Source: Dillenia suffruticosa
Taxonomy: Eukaryota > Streptophyta > Magnoliopsida > Dilleniales > Dilleniaceae
Direction: 5' to 3'
Assembly (NCBI GenBank): GCA_033439265.1
Contig: JAVTVX010000031.1
Coordinates: 13,181,001-13,245,000 of the forward strand
Length of the DNA stretch: 64,000 bases
Below, in pieces: positions 33,104 to 44,952 of this stretch. The position numbers and the translations under genes are program-made. Numbering within the stretch: position 1 is the stretch's first letter; each line of letters begins with the position of its first letter. Below the pieces are notes generated by a model. It was not told where the DNA came from. It ran no database searches and saw nothing but the letters and a program-made list of their open reading frames with translations.

Positions 33104-33290
33104 TTTTTTTTTTTTTTTATTTTGCCTTCGAATATTTTCCTATCAATTGATATTCAAAATTACATTCTAATTAATTCGATTCAAATAGTGATCAGACCTC
33201 TTTTTAAGAAGGAGTTTTTTCAATATAGTTTTTTCTATTCTTAAAATTCAAATCCGACTATCGATGAAAAAATTTAACGCCATTCCCATC
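33104..33290 (-). mobile_element. Possible second SINE family, reversed copy
   Basis: On the minus strand a GGATTTGAATTTTAAGAA segment (degenerate B box) is followed by GGTCTGATCACTATTTGAATCG and ends in a long A run (T run at 33105-33118). The 5' part is shared with 21240-21350. Confidence 0.4.
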
Positions 33291-33832
33291 CCGCCAACTC
33301 TCCCGCCAACTCTCCGGTAATCCAAAATATAGAAATTCTCATTCCATGAAAATTGATCAGACCATTCGATAGAAGTTTAATTAATTTTTTGAAATAACTA
33401 CATTCTCCTGTTGGGAATGAAAGACTTTCAAGCTCTATAGCTTCAAAATCCCAGGGAGCATCCCTCCATTCACACCACTTTTTTCAAGTACATCAAGGAT
33501 GGTGAGCCTATAACTACAAAAATACACACACATGTAGACACATATTATACTAGTTTCGAAGTCAAAGTTTATAATATTGGAATCAATAAATATTAAAGTA
33601 TTTAAAAAGAGGGTTTGTGAGGAAAAAAAAAACTAGGTAATGTCAAGAGTCATGAGTCTAAATAAACAAAAGGGAGATATATAACAAAAGAAGAGAAGTT
33701 TAATTAAAAATATATAAAGGTAATATAGGAAACTTATTTTTTGATGACCGAAATATTGCTATAAAATGATTCTGCCATATGCACAATTTTATATATAGTA
33801 TAGATATAGATGTAAGGTAAAGTATTTTTAAG

Positions 33833-33907
33833 GGACAGTCTGATGGTTACAATCTCCCTCTTTCAATTCTGAGATCCAGGATTTGAATTTTTGTGTAATA
33901 AAAAAAT
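33833..33907 (+). repeat. Short tRNA-like fragment with A-rich end
   Basis: CTGATGGTTACAATCTCCC is followed by a B-box-like CCAGGATTTGAATTTT and an A run. It resembles the fragments at 9838 (minus) and 19560. Confidence 0.4.
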
Positions 33908-34939
33908 ATTATAAGATAAAATGTATAACATACGAAGATCAACAAGATTAAACTTTGTCTTAAGATATTTAAATAAATACCGCCAAATATCAAAATAATT
34001 TTAAAAATCGACAAAAAAAGTAAATTATATTCATCAATTTCAATTTCAAACACTCAAAAATCTTGAAAGTTTATCTTCCTAATTTTGTTAAGTAATATTC
34101 ATTATATTATATGATCGATTCTAAAATTTAAAATTAAATCTCTTTATTACAATATCTATGACATGGCCTTGTTGCTCCCATCTTTGTCATCATAAGCAGT
34201 TCTCGCCAATCAACGGGAACACGTAATTGGGAACAATAAACTTGTCTATCGTCTAGTAACAACAACACAGAAATATTGTCCAGGGAGGGAGAGGAAGGGG
34301 CAGAAGTCAAAGTGGATGTGCCGGAGGAAAAAGAAAAAGTGTATCGAATCAGATTAATTAGATAAATTTTAAATATTAATGATGAAAAAAAAATTTCTTA
34401 TCAATCCTTCCATTTTACGATGGAATAAGTATCACAGTGATACTATATAGATAATAGTATTTGTAAGATCGTAGCCCAGGTTACCACCCTGCTAATCCTA
34501 ATCTCAAATTTTTATTCATGAGATATTAAGTATTATTAAATATATATAACTTCATTTTTTTATACTAGGTATAGGAAGAGATTGAAATCTATATTTCATA
34601 GGAGAGGTGGGAACTTGATATACATACCCCCACTAATTAAAGTACAATATACCCATAGGTCACAATTTTACCTTAAAATTTGAAATTTACCTATTTAAAA
34701 ATTTGCGATTCAAAAATTAATATGAGACAGATATTAAAGTTTGTGATGAAAATTCATTTTTATTGTTTGTCTCCCGGTCAATATATACGTATTTCAACTT
34801 TTGTCGCTTTCCACATTAACTACTGTAGTGAATACGTATAATGTTAAAGTATACCAATGGATAATAGGTTTTGTGAAAAGGACAGTTGGATTTCTTAATA
34901 AAGAATTCGGTTTCAAAATTTGAAAATAAAAAAAAAAAT

Positions 34940-35051
34940 ACGTTAGGAGAACTTTGTTTCGATGGAGATCTGATCACAACTTGATGCAAATAAGTCGAAA
35001 TGAATCTCTAAATGCTAGGCGGTGGACCAAGTCTACGGCACCAAAAAAAAA
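34940..35051 (+). mobile_element. SINE 3' fragment, same family as copy 1 (copy 3)
   Basis: Only the 3' body is present (AAGTCGAAATGAATCTCTAA, GGACCAAG, GGCACC), ending in a 9-A tail. The tRNA-like head is missing or eroded. Confidence 0.65.
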
Positions 35052-35381
35052 TTATTAAAGCATTCAGGTTTTCTTTATTTTGAAGGAAAATGGGTGGAAA
35101 GCATAAAAGAGCACATAGTTTTCACAATGTTTTCAATGCCTCCAAACACGTTATTAGGATTTAGTAAATCCTTCTACCCAAATTAATAGATATCCCACGT
35201 AACATGTGTTTGGAAAATTAACATGGACTTTTAAATATCCCTATTTAGAACATAAAAATGGGAAATTTCCTTTTTTTTTCCCGGGGGGGGGGGGATGGGT
35301 ATCCCTAAGAAGCTTTAGGGTGCCAACCTATTGGTGCAGCTACAGGTCGGTGTGCATGCTCGCTCACACCAGCTTATAATC

Positions 35382-35409
35382 GTGTGTGTGTGTGTGTGTG
35401 TGTGTGTGG
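35382..35409. repeat. (GT)n microsatellite
   Basis: About 14 GT units. Confidence 0.95.
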
Positions 35410-35524
35410 CCCTTTAACATTCATTCGTAAGCTACTAGTGAATAACACCCACCATGGTTTTTCATCCGCTGGAGAGATTCTATTTTTGGTCTAAAATGTA
35501 TTTCTTTTTCAAGAGAGCAACGAC

Positions 35525-35597
35525 GACTCCGTGGCCCAATGGATAAGGCGCTGGTCTACGGAACCAGAGACTCTGGGTTCGATCCCCAGCGGAGTCG
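35525..35597 (+). tRNA. tRNA-Arg (anticodon ACG)
   Basis: A complete 73-nt cloverleaf can be folded by eye. The acceptor stem GACTCCG/CGGAGTC is perfect, with discriminator G at 35597. The D arm is GCC/GGC. The anticodon stem CTGGT/ACCAG encloses the loop CTACGGA, giving anticodon ACG (A34 would become inosine). The T arm is CTGGG-TTCGATC-CCCAG. There is no intron. Box A (GTGGCCCAATGG) and box B (GGTTCGATCCC) match RNA polymerase III promoters. It appears intact and functional. Confidence 0.97.
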
Positions 35598-35607
35598 CAT
35601 TCTCTTC

Positions 35608-35613
35608 TTTTTT
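35608..35613 (+). terminator. RNA polymerase III terminator of the tRNA gene
   Basis: A run of six T lies 10 bp after the tRNA end. Confidence 0.85.
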
Positions 35614-35962
35614 ACCATTTTGCTCTCTGCCCCTTTCTATTGAAGATGGACCAGTCTCTGGAATATAGAAGTTCAGAAAGACGAGTATCTCAAAGTAACA
35701 GAGGAAGACAGTAGAAATTAAAACCTCCTAAAAATTCAAAGGAAAATGGTATACTCACGTCAAGATCATAAAAACCTCCTAAAAATTTTACAAAAACCCT
35801 AAATATAATCATGAAATCAGAAAAAAAAAAAATCAAAATTTCAATATTTCCACTATTTTGGATTTCATTACACAAGTATTTTGGTTGTTCTAAGAAAATC
35901 CGCTTCTCACAACAAACAAATTAACAAAAACGGTGAATCCCAATCATCAGCACCCCAACAAT

Positions 35963-36475
35963 TTAAAAATCAAAATTGGTTATTTCAGAAATCATCTCCT
36001 GCTCAACCTCAAAACCCCACTTCTCCGCACTGTTTTTCATCTTCTTCAATTCATTCTTGTAATTCACCGGTTCATCCAACTCCAAACCCTCGACCGGCGC
36101 ATCATCAACATCAAGGACCCACAAATACCCATCACCGAAAGAACATCGTTTCTCCTCTTTCGCCTTCTCAACTCGCAACAACCTTTCAAGAACCTCAATT
36201 TCCTTCCTCTGAGTCTCATCTTTAGCAGAAACATCCTTGTACTCCTTCACAGTGTCCTCGGCTCCGAGAAAGCGATTGATAAGGCAGTCAACAGAGGGAT
36301 AAGCGTACGTGCAGAACTTGTTGCCCGGAGAGATGACAATGAGGGCGATTTGGGCACCCGAAAGCGGACTTAATCCACAGATGCCTTGCTCATTAAACCT
36401 TGTCTACGCTTGAATGTGATCACCAATTTGTTTTTCTCGGTGATCTTCTCAATCTTTATTTTTTGTTTTCCCAAG
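35963..36475 (-). pseudogene. Type I (M-alpha, AGL62-like) MADS-box pseudogene
   Basis: On the minus strand, from 36475, the frame reads GKQKIKIEKITEKNKLVITF, then KRRQGLMSKAS: a MADS domain that has lost the Ser before KRR and ends at a TAA (36372-36370). After a frameshift near 36345-36370 the frame resumes as GAQIALIVISPGNKF, CTYAYPSVDCLINRFLG and a 95-residue C-terminal part with a coiled-coil-like stretch (DETQRKEIEVLERLLR), ending at 35963. No start codon precedes the MADS domain; a TAG stands upstream in frame. Type I M-alpha genes act in the female gametophyte and endosperm and are usually intronless, as here. Lost start, deletion and frameshift show it is broken. The family call is firm; closeness to AGL62 is recollection. 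Confidence 0.87.
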
Positions 36476-39405
36476 TTGCTGAGCTAATCAAGGTGGCACA
36501 AACTAGGAGGAAACCCGGATGATGAAGAAAGGATTTTTTTTTTTTTTGTTTCTCTCTAATGTATAACATGGGTGTATTGGGTTTGTATGTATAGATTTTT
36601 ATGGGAAAAAAAAAAAATTTGTGAGGGTTTTTATGTTGTTAGATTCCCATCGGAGAAGCTTAACGGGTGTAAGATTGCCAATAGTATGACGCCCTTTAAA
36701 CCCTTTATTATGTTGCTCTGATAGGCACACCGAAAGAAGACCAAAGTCCCATTACTCAAGTCCATCTGGCCAATCAGACTCTGATTACCATCAGAAAAGA
36801 AGATGTAAACGATCTCATTTGAGGTTGCCAAACAATTCTGAGCCTGATAGTTCCATAAAGGTGGGCAGCATGTTAAAACTCCTTGCCGTGAACGCCACCG
36901 CCATCGCTCCAGTCCATCAGTTTAAATGAGACGAGATCTTTTCGTATGTTCTATTGTATTCCTTCTGTTCTTGTGTGCTAGACCCCATTGTACGCATTTT
37001 AACAATGATCCTTTCACCCTAAGCCGAAAGTATTTCAATTATTTAGAAACTTGTCACGGTTTCTATTTTTAACAGCACTTTTGAAATTGAAAAGTTTTTC
37101 ATGCTTCCCTTCATTTTCTTTTGAAATAAAATTAAAAATTAATAACTATATTTAAAATTTTATATTATTTAAATAAAGATATTAATGGAATAAAAAAATT
37201 ATACAAGAATATAAATAAAATGAAAAAATATATATTTCTACTAAAAACCGGAACATTGAAAAAAAAAAGGAAAAAGTGTTTTTTCTTAAAAACTATTTTT
37301 AAAATTTTTCTTCATAAAAAAATTTTCTTTTCTTTTAAAAGTTTCTAAAAAATATTGTTCGATAGAGTTTTATCTTATAAAAAGAAGAGAAAAAAAAAAC
37401 TATCAAACGGGCACTTAGTGTGAACATAAAAATTTATTAATCTTTTAATAATTCTCTTTTTTGTGACCTTACCCTCAACTTTATTTTCAAAATTTTGTCG
37501 ATTGAATATTGAACTTTGTTATTCTTTCCTTCCGGGAAAGATAATCAATTTAGAGATTGACTATAAAAATTTGGATTAACTATCAACTAAATTTGTTTGA
37601 TAAAGTTAGAATATGAATATTAAATGATAATAGCATAGCACTTCAAATTTCATATAAGAAATTTTTTATTTTTTTCAAAACAATGCAACCAATACAAAAT
37701 ATACAGATTTCAAAATTAATATATATTCATCGACATCAGCGTTTAGAATAATCTTAAAAAGAAATTCATAAAAATAATTTTGATTGTTTGTTTGTCTTTG
37801 AAATTTTTTCAAAAAAATGTTTTCAAAAAAATATCCAATAAACTCTCATGCCCAAAAACAAAAGGAAAAGGTTCCAATTTGGATAATAATAAAGAAGCTT
37901 TTCCAAAAAAAAAAAAATGTAAGAAATCTTGAAAAGAATTTTATTTTCTTGAATAATATATTTGAGGTATTTTCCATAGAAAGTACTCTTAGGAAATAGG
38001 CTCAACCTTATCACTAATCAATGCTTCTACCAAAAAGAAATAGTGTTTGTCCCTTTTGGATCTAAAAAAGGCAGAAATTTGGCATATAATCTAAAAAAAA
38101 AATTATGATTTTTTAAAAAATTCTTTATATTATTTTTTTTATTTTGATTTAAAAATTCCGTAAATATGGGTGAAATAAGACAAAAGTATGATGGAAAATC
38201 TCCCATGCAAAGTTAAATTAAAAAAAAAAAAAAAAGACCTTGTGTATCCCATGAGTAAAAATTTCAATGAACTTTTGGCAAGGTGACTAGGCTAGACATG
38301 GTAAAGACCGTAGGACCAAATTACTGTCTAAACTAATCAATTTCAATCATCAAAGATCATTTAATTTTAAAATTTATAATGATGAAAGGATACAAATGTT
38401 AGAAATTTGGACAAAAATTGTTGACATCTTATGTGTCACGGGACGTGATTTTTCTCTCTTCCCAAATGCCTGATCATTTTCCACCCAACCCTTTTCCTAA
38501 AACACTACTCTCTCTGTCTCCCTTCTGGCCACCGCCGTCACTGGTTCTCCGGCCTTCCCTGAATAGCCCCGATCGTACAGTCCTCTTTCAAACTATTCAT
38601 CACATTCTGTATTTCCTCCACCGAGATAACTATTTCTGTTAATATCAAACACTGAGAATGCATTATCAAATCGTTCAAAATCTTGAAGGAATTGACACTT
38701 ACGGTGTTAGTTCGACGAACTCATCAAGATCGATAAAATCATAACCGCTAGTGCTAACTTTCTTGATTATTTTGACGAGTTATTTGTCGGTTAAAAGTTG
38801 GGCATGGTTAGACAAAATTGATTAGAGTTTATGGGCTAAGATCTTGTTATTGTTGTTGATATCAAATTTCTGAATTACAAGTTTCTCGATTGGGTGGAGG
38901 ATGCATGTATGCGATCATTGAAATTGTTGGGGGTTAGCGGGGCCGTCAATAAGTTGTGGAAGTTGTTCCGGTTATTGTTTTTGAGGAAGAGATTGGGATA
39001 TTTTTCAAAAAATTCGAGTCCCAATTGTAAAACTAGGATTTAGATTTGAATGATGAATTTAACAGCCCCACTTTACAAATTGGGGGCAAAATTCAACGGT
39101 TTTAATTGATAACGTTAACCTATGATAATAACGAAATCAGCACCAAATTTTTTGAATTTAAATTCAAAATTTGGATCGTGAACCACAATTTGCTTGTCAA
39201 ATACTTCAATGGAGTAACTGAATCCGTGTGTCATCGGATTTCTTTTGATGATAGGGATTAAATTTTTTCCATCTTAAATTGAAATTACTTTTCCTGTGGC
39301 ATCAATAACTAAAATTTCACCAAAGGAGAGAAGAAACTGATGAATTATAGGTGAGGCGATCTCTAACATTTGCCTCATTTCACCCTTGGATGGTGGCAGC
39401 GGCCA

Positions 39406-39450
<45 letters not shown>

Positions 39451-39969
39451 AGGAATATTGGGAGGGAGAGAGAAAGAGAGAGTTTTTAAAATGATAGTTT
39501 AGTGATCACATTTTCTTTATTTTAATTTTATGATTTGGTGTTAAAATTTTGTTGTAATAAAAAAAAATAAAATAAAATAAAATAAGAGAGAGAAGTTTGG
39601 GAGAGGACGAGAGAGGATGGAATGACTTGGCAAGGGAAATGGCGATTCCCGTGCTCACGAGGACATCTAACATCGGCGATTTTCATTCGGTCTTCTAACG
39701 TTTTTCATTTCAAAAAATAAACGTTTAAAATTAATGTTTAAAATATTAATTAAAATATGGCCCACAGTTCAGGGACCGTAAACGTAATTTGGCCCTAATG
39801 ACATTCGGCCGGAAAGGAAATAAAGAGGTCGCTCCCCCGGGCCTCCGAATTTAGGGCTACGACCACAACTTCTTCTTGACACTAATCAAAGCTGTGTCTA
39901 GTATCCGTGTGTAAGAAAGAGAGTATCATTCTCAAACGCCAATAGACTAGTCGGTGCGGTGCTGGAGGA
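36476..39969. other. Intergenic region with no recognised gene
   Basis: AT-rich DNA. A minus-strand frame at 36631-36831, extendable upstream to about 36880, has a protein-like composition but no family I recognise. Decayed, mildly GC-richer DNA at 38410-39400 may be an old gene or repeat. A site II-type GGCCCA at 39759-39764 lies about 210 bp before the SWIB gene start. Confidence 0.5.
39409..39445. repeat. (GA)n microsatellite
   Basis: About 18 GA units, with more GA-rich sequence following to 39482. Confidence 0.95.
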
Positions 39970-41486
39970 ATGGCATCTAGGGTTTTAGGAGGGACTAGGA
40001 TTCTGATGGCAGCCGCTAAAGCCAAAGCGAAGGCACCAACGGCGGGGGCTGCTGCAGCAGCAAAAGCGACGGGGACGTTGAGCAAAGCTCGTCCTAATGG
40101 CATTTTGAAGGAGATTCCTATATCGCCTGCTCTGGCCAAGTTCTTGGGTGCTGACGAAGCTTCTCGCACCGGTGCTGTTAAGAAAGTCTGGGAGTACATC
40201 AAACTACACAATCTCCAGGTATTCTTCTTATCTCTCTCTTGCTCGATTAAGTGATAAATTCATTTCTTTCTACTCTAATTACACGCTACTTTTCACTTAC
40301 GAAATACAAACCAAATGTTTTAGTTTAGAGTGGGGGATGAACTACGAGAGCAAAAGGAGGGGGGGGGGGGAGGTGACTGTGCGGTGGTGGGAGGAGAAGT
40401 GGGATTTTGTTGTACTGATATGTAATTTGAGGGTAGTTAACTTGGAATCTGAGAGGTTGAAGACAAACCTTACATCTGTACACGTAGGCTGCTTATACTT
40501 ACATTATAAGATAATCATTATATGTTGGTTGCGAATACTTATAAGACAGATGTGAGGGGGTTAAATTAAATGATCCTTTTCTCTACATTTGTAGGACAAA
40601 ACAGTTTATAATGTTTGATATCGATGGTATTTACTGTGGTGGTAGTTTTGGCTAAACTAGTGTAAGGGGCGGAGCTTCCAAAATTACAAAGAGGTGTTCT
40701 TTTTGTAAGCTTGTAAATAACAAATTCAACATATTATTAATGATATTGAATGAAATTTATATCTGGGACTGGATATTGATGCCTAAGTTTTATTCTCAAG
40801 TGCACATGTATACTTTAAAATAGCCTCGGTATGCTTTCCTCCCTCCCCTTTCCAAAAAGAAAAGAAAAGAAAAGAAAAAGGTGGCCAGAGGCGTTGGCCT
40901 TAAGTTAATATCTGTGGTTTATGTTAACAACCAGGCTGCTTGCAAAGGAGTCATTAATTTGCCGGATGTGGTAATCTTTGTTGTAGGATATTCTTGTGCT
41001 TTTGGATTTCTGTTTACTTATTTCATTGGATAGGCATGATTAATCTGTCTTGTCATGTGCAGCCTCTGGTTATTCTTTTCTTTTTCCTTTAATTTGTGCT
41101 TTTGTCTTCTTTTTTGGGTCGGCCTTTTTCTCTTTTTTTTTTGGGGGGGGGGAGGGGTTCTATTCCTTTTATATGAAGGAAGAATTCATTAGTGAGAAAA
41201 CTTTACAAAGAAGTAAAATGGATTAATAATAGCCAGAGAGTAGAGGAAGATTAGCCACCCCACATACCATGGTTAATCTTATGGTAGGATGTTGTTCCCC
41301 CTTTTTGGGTTGAGTGCAGCTTCCCCCATGTTCTGATAACTTTGTTATAATGCTTTGCAGAATCCAGCAAACAAAAAGGAGATTCGTTGTGATGAGAAGT
41401 TGAAAACCATATTTGATGGAAAAGACACTGTTGGTTTCCTGGAGGTTGCAAGATTGCTCTCTCAACATTTTGTGAAACCTACCTGA
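39970..41486 (+). CDS. Small SWIB/MDM2-domain protein, probably organellar
   Basis: Two exons, 39970-40218 and 41361-41486, with a GT-AG intron, encode 124 residues. Residues 1-45 are rich in Ala, Lys and Arg and lack acids (MASRVLGGTRILMAAAKAK), as in a mitochondrial or chloroplast targeting peptide. Residues about 46-121 form one SWIB domain: ILKEIPISPALAKFLG, SRTGAVKKVWEYIKLHNLQ, NPANKKEIRCDEKLKTIFDG and VGFLEVARLLSQHF. The exon junction after HNLQ is usual for this family. Plants have several such stand-alone SWIB proteins, some shown to act in organelle nucleoids. The targeting claim is inferred from composition only. The start is the first in-frame ATG and matches family length. Confidence 0.93.
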
Positions 41487-42747
41487 TGCTTTTCCTTGGC
41501 TCTTTCAAATACTTAGCATCTTACCTGGGTTCTTTTGTATGCGTCATTGAATTTGTATCTTTTTCGTTCTTTCACTTTGAACTAACAATGTCGCTTTTAT
41601 GGCTAGATAGAACCTTGTGCTATGGCATTATTGATGTGTGAAGATTGGCTGTGAAATCCTGATTTTTGTTTAATGCTTATCCAGGTGGTGGATCAACTGG
41701 TGCTATTACTGTTGTCTTTTTGGTGGTTCTACATATGATCCTGGCTAATGATAATCCTGTTAAAATACATAATGTGTCAATGATCTTGAAAACAGGACTT
41801 CTTGTGCTTGCTGAAGGAGAAGTATATATATGTGTGGTATATATTCATTTCTATTGAAATGAAAATATAGGAATGATAGAACCATTTCTGCATCGAAGTC
41901 TCATGCTTCATTTTAGCATGTATCTCAACTAAAAAGTTAGTCAAGATATGCAACTAGTCCATCTACATAGTTGTGAGCTTGAGTGTAAAATCTAGCTCTG
42001 GAGGGAAACTGATTTTAGATTGGAACTGTCGTCATGTATGACATTTAGTTGGGAAAGTTGTGGATGTGCTGTTTATGGTATATATTTCTGATGAAACTCT
42101 TAGATGGATACCAATTGTAACCTTTGTCTGGGATAGTGGTTCTTTGCAACTTGGCCTCTCATTCTTCTGATTTAGAATTCTCTCAATTTCAGGAATTACT
42201 TTACATTGACAACTTGTTCCAAAACCTGGATTTTGGCATCCTTGGTGATGCGTGCGCTAATGCCCTTGTAAATATATCTCGTTCCAATAGTTGTGAAATA
42301 GATTAGCATGGAGTTTGAGTTGTGATTTAATAGCAAGAAAGGATTCAACTTCTGTGCATCCGTTTGGGTTGTTGGCTGGAGTTTGAGTTTGTGTGGAGTT
42401 TGTTTGTAAAATTGATACACTTTTTCTCGGAGGAAAGGTGTTCCAGAAAATGCCTGTGGTGGACTGTTTCTTTGACCATTAGTGGACTGTTTCTTTTTCG
42501 GGTTGAATGTCCATTGCGTTGTCGTAGAAGCGAAGGATCTCTAAACTTAAGAGGTGATAGACCTTGTCACATACTTGCTTCTCCTAATTTGATGACTTAT
42601 TGACTCTAGGCATTACCTAGGCTTCGCTCCCAGCGATTTTCCCCCAAATCCTCATAGGATTCAGTCCCAAATCATCCGTATCCCATTAATTTGGGTCGAT
42701 TCATCTCGGTTCTATCATCCTTTGCAAGTGACATTGCCAACCACAAG
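41487..42747. other. SWIB gene 3' flank and intergenic DNA
   Basis: No gene, repeat or RNA was recognised. The last 60 bp read in frame into the transporter pseudogene without a stop (ATG at 42691). Confidence 0.5.
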
Positions 42748-43919
42748 ATGTTCGCTGCAGGTGCTGGAGGAGGAGAAGCTTGGAAAGCTCACGGGGCGAT
42801 GGCTTTGGTGCAGCTATTCAACGGGGGATACCACGTCATCACCAAAGTGGCTCTTAATGTTGGCATGAACCAAGTCGTATTCTGCGTCTTCCGTGACCTA
42901 CTTGCTCTTTCTATCTTCACCCCAGTTGCGTATGCCTGTGAGAAGTACTCTCTCTCTCTCTCTCTGTGTTGTTTGTGGCTTTTTCCTGTATTGTAGTGCA
43001 TGTGTTAGAACTGAACAGATCAATCCATTGCACCTGCAAAATTGATGAGATTACTATTCTCCCCTCCCAGAACAATCTCCGTGTGCCAATCGCAATGAAC
43101 TTCATTTTGACGTGTGTTACTGTGGTTTGTGACTTAGTTATTACTGCATGATTTTACTTCTGTCTAATAATGCTTATTCCATATTTCCACAAGGATTCGA
43201 CTACCAATGACAAGCCGCCTCCTCATGACATTCTTCTTTCTTGGATTAACGGTGTATGCTTGAACATCCATAATGGTTTTGTCTTGAGCTTCTTGTTAGT
43301 GTTATTCTTCTTTTGTGATGGTCATAACTGATGCTGCATTATACTTTTGTTCATTTATATATTTATTTTTTATGCTTGCTTATAAACTTCAAAAAGTTGA
43401 ACAGAATTTTTGGCAACCAGCTCCTGTTTCCAATTGGCCTGAGTTACACAAATCCAACCTATGCTGCTGCCATCAAACCTTCGATTCCGGTCTTTATATT
43501 TCTATTGGCTGCATTAATGGGGCCAGTTGTAGCCTCTTTCTCCTCAGTTATGTATTTTGGATGGACGTGCAGTACCCTGTATTTTATGTATTCTTTCCTA
43601 TTGGTGATCACATAAAAGTCTTGTTTCTGCTCTGCAGCACAGAATCGGTGAATTTGCTAAGAACCGAAGGTCAGATGAAGGTTGGAGGCACCTTAGTATG
43701 TGTCTGCAGTGCCATTCTAATGGTTCTATTTTGGGGCCCAGTTTTAATTGGATATAAGGAGTCTGATTTTGGGGTAAGTGATGAAATAAGTGCTAAGGGT
43801 CAGAGCCGGCTGGGTGGCTGATATCTAGTGTCTAGGAGTTGGGATTTGACTTGTGGCACCTTGGTGTTATATGCTTAATTGGGAACTCTATGTGCATGGC
43901 AGGCTATCTTGCTATTCAG
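42748..43919 (+). pseudogene. Truncated WAT1-related (MtN21/EamA-type) transporter pseudogene
   Basis: Four exon-like pieces (42748-42944, 43194-43253, 43405-43521, 43638-43919) encode the first half of a WAT1-related membrane transporter: [87 protein letters not shown]. Damage: the donor of intron 3 is GC instead of GT (43522-43523), a one-base loss near 43805 shifts the frame before AGWLISSV, and a TAG follows before [10 protein letters not shown]. After the last piece (ends YLAIQ and a GT donor) the remaining exons, which should supply the second EamA repeat, are absent; a SINE-like repeat lies there instead. About half of the usual 370-400 residues remain. Plant proteins of this type move auxin or amino acids in the vacuole or plasma membrane. 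Confidence 0.85.
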
Positions 43920-44051
43920 GTGAAGGACCAGTTTACATTAAGTGTCATTAAATTTTTTAATTGATTTTGACCATCACATAAAGTTGACTTAGTTTAACAG
44001 ATTAGGAAGAATATATTAAAAGGTCTTTGCTCATATTAGCTGAATTTTTTT

Positions 44052-44150
44052 GTCTTTTTTTTTTAACCCAAGTTAGAGGGGAGGGACTTGAACCAAGTGG
44101 ACTGAGTGCTTGGGATATTGCGATAACAAGGCCAGAAGGCTCATTGTGGC
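44052..44150 (-). mobile_element. tRNA-derived SINE-like insertion, reversed
   Basis: On the minus strand a strong B box (GGTTCAAGTCCC, at 44083-44094) follows an A-box-like TGGCCTTGTTATCG, and the sequence ends in a run of 10 A (T run 44055-44064). It lies just past the break of the WAT1 pseudogene. It differs in sequence from the SINE at 44953. Confidence 0.55.
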
Positions 44151-44642
44151 GAAGTTAATTATTCTGTAGCACTCTCGATGTTGTTGTTGGTGTGTAATTT
44201 ACAGATCACTTTTTTGTGGTTGAGATTAGAAGAGGGTTTGGAATGCGAAATATGACGAAAATCCCATTGTGAAGTCTTTGCATGAGATGAGACGGTGTGG
44301 GGTTCATGATATGCAGATCTTCTTTCGCAAAGAAAAGGTGTGCAAAAGAAAAGGAATATATATATATACCTCCTGCTGCAATAAATTTCATGGCAAGTAT
44401 CCACTGTTCTAAAACATGACATTGCTCAGAAGCTAAGCCAAATCTATATGACTGTGATTAGGAAATTGTGGTTATTATTATCATTACTGGCATCATAATT
44501 GCCACTTTGTATGTGATAGAGGCTGTTTAAAGAAAGTTTTTAGGAGAAACGCTAAGGTCGAGTGCTTATGGGTTAGTAATAACGAATCTTCCTGTGTACA
44601 AATTATAAATCACGCTAAAGGCATACACTCTTTATAAATATA

Positions 44643-44676
44643 AATTGAAATTGAAATTGAAATTGAAATTGAAATT
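44643..44676. repeat. (GAAATT)n microsatellite
   Basis: About five and a half hexamer units. Confidence 0.9.
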
Positions 44677-44952
44677 TTATTTTTTTAGTATTAGCATAAA
44701 AAATTTTTATTTTTTTATTTTTTTTATAATCTTTATATTTGTCTCCCAAATGGTAGATCTTAATTGTTGGGATTAAGATTTAAATTATTGTTGTTGTCCC
44801 CGGAAAAGTGTCCTGCCTTTGTTTCCATGAGGAGTTGTATTAGATATGAGCATGTATCTAATTTTGATTAAATTTTTCCTGTTGAAATTTACTGGGAGTA
44901 GAAGGTTTGAATAGAAGTTAATTTTATTTCTGAAATTCGTTGGAAGTAGGAG

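Larger units (their letters stand above)
31181..35524. other. Intergenic region between MCM3 and the tRNA gene
   Basis: MCM3 3' UTR comes first, followed by AT-rich DNA containing SINE-like pieces (32905, 33104, 33833, 34940; listed separately), a 12-G run at about 35283-35294 and a GT microsatellite. No protein gene is recognised. Confidence 0.6.

Noticed and set aside
44083..44130. Candidate tRNA gene on the minus strand
   Set aside because: The B box is good, but no cloverleaf forms and an A tail follows, so it fits a SINE better.
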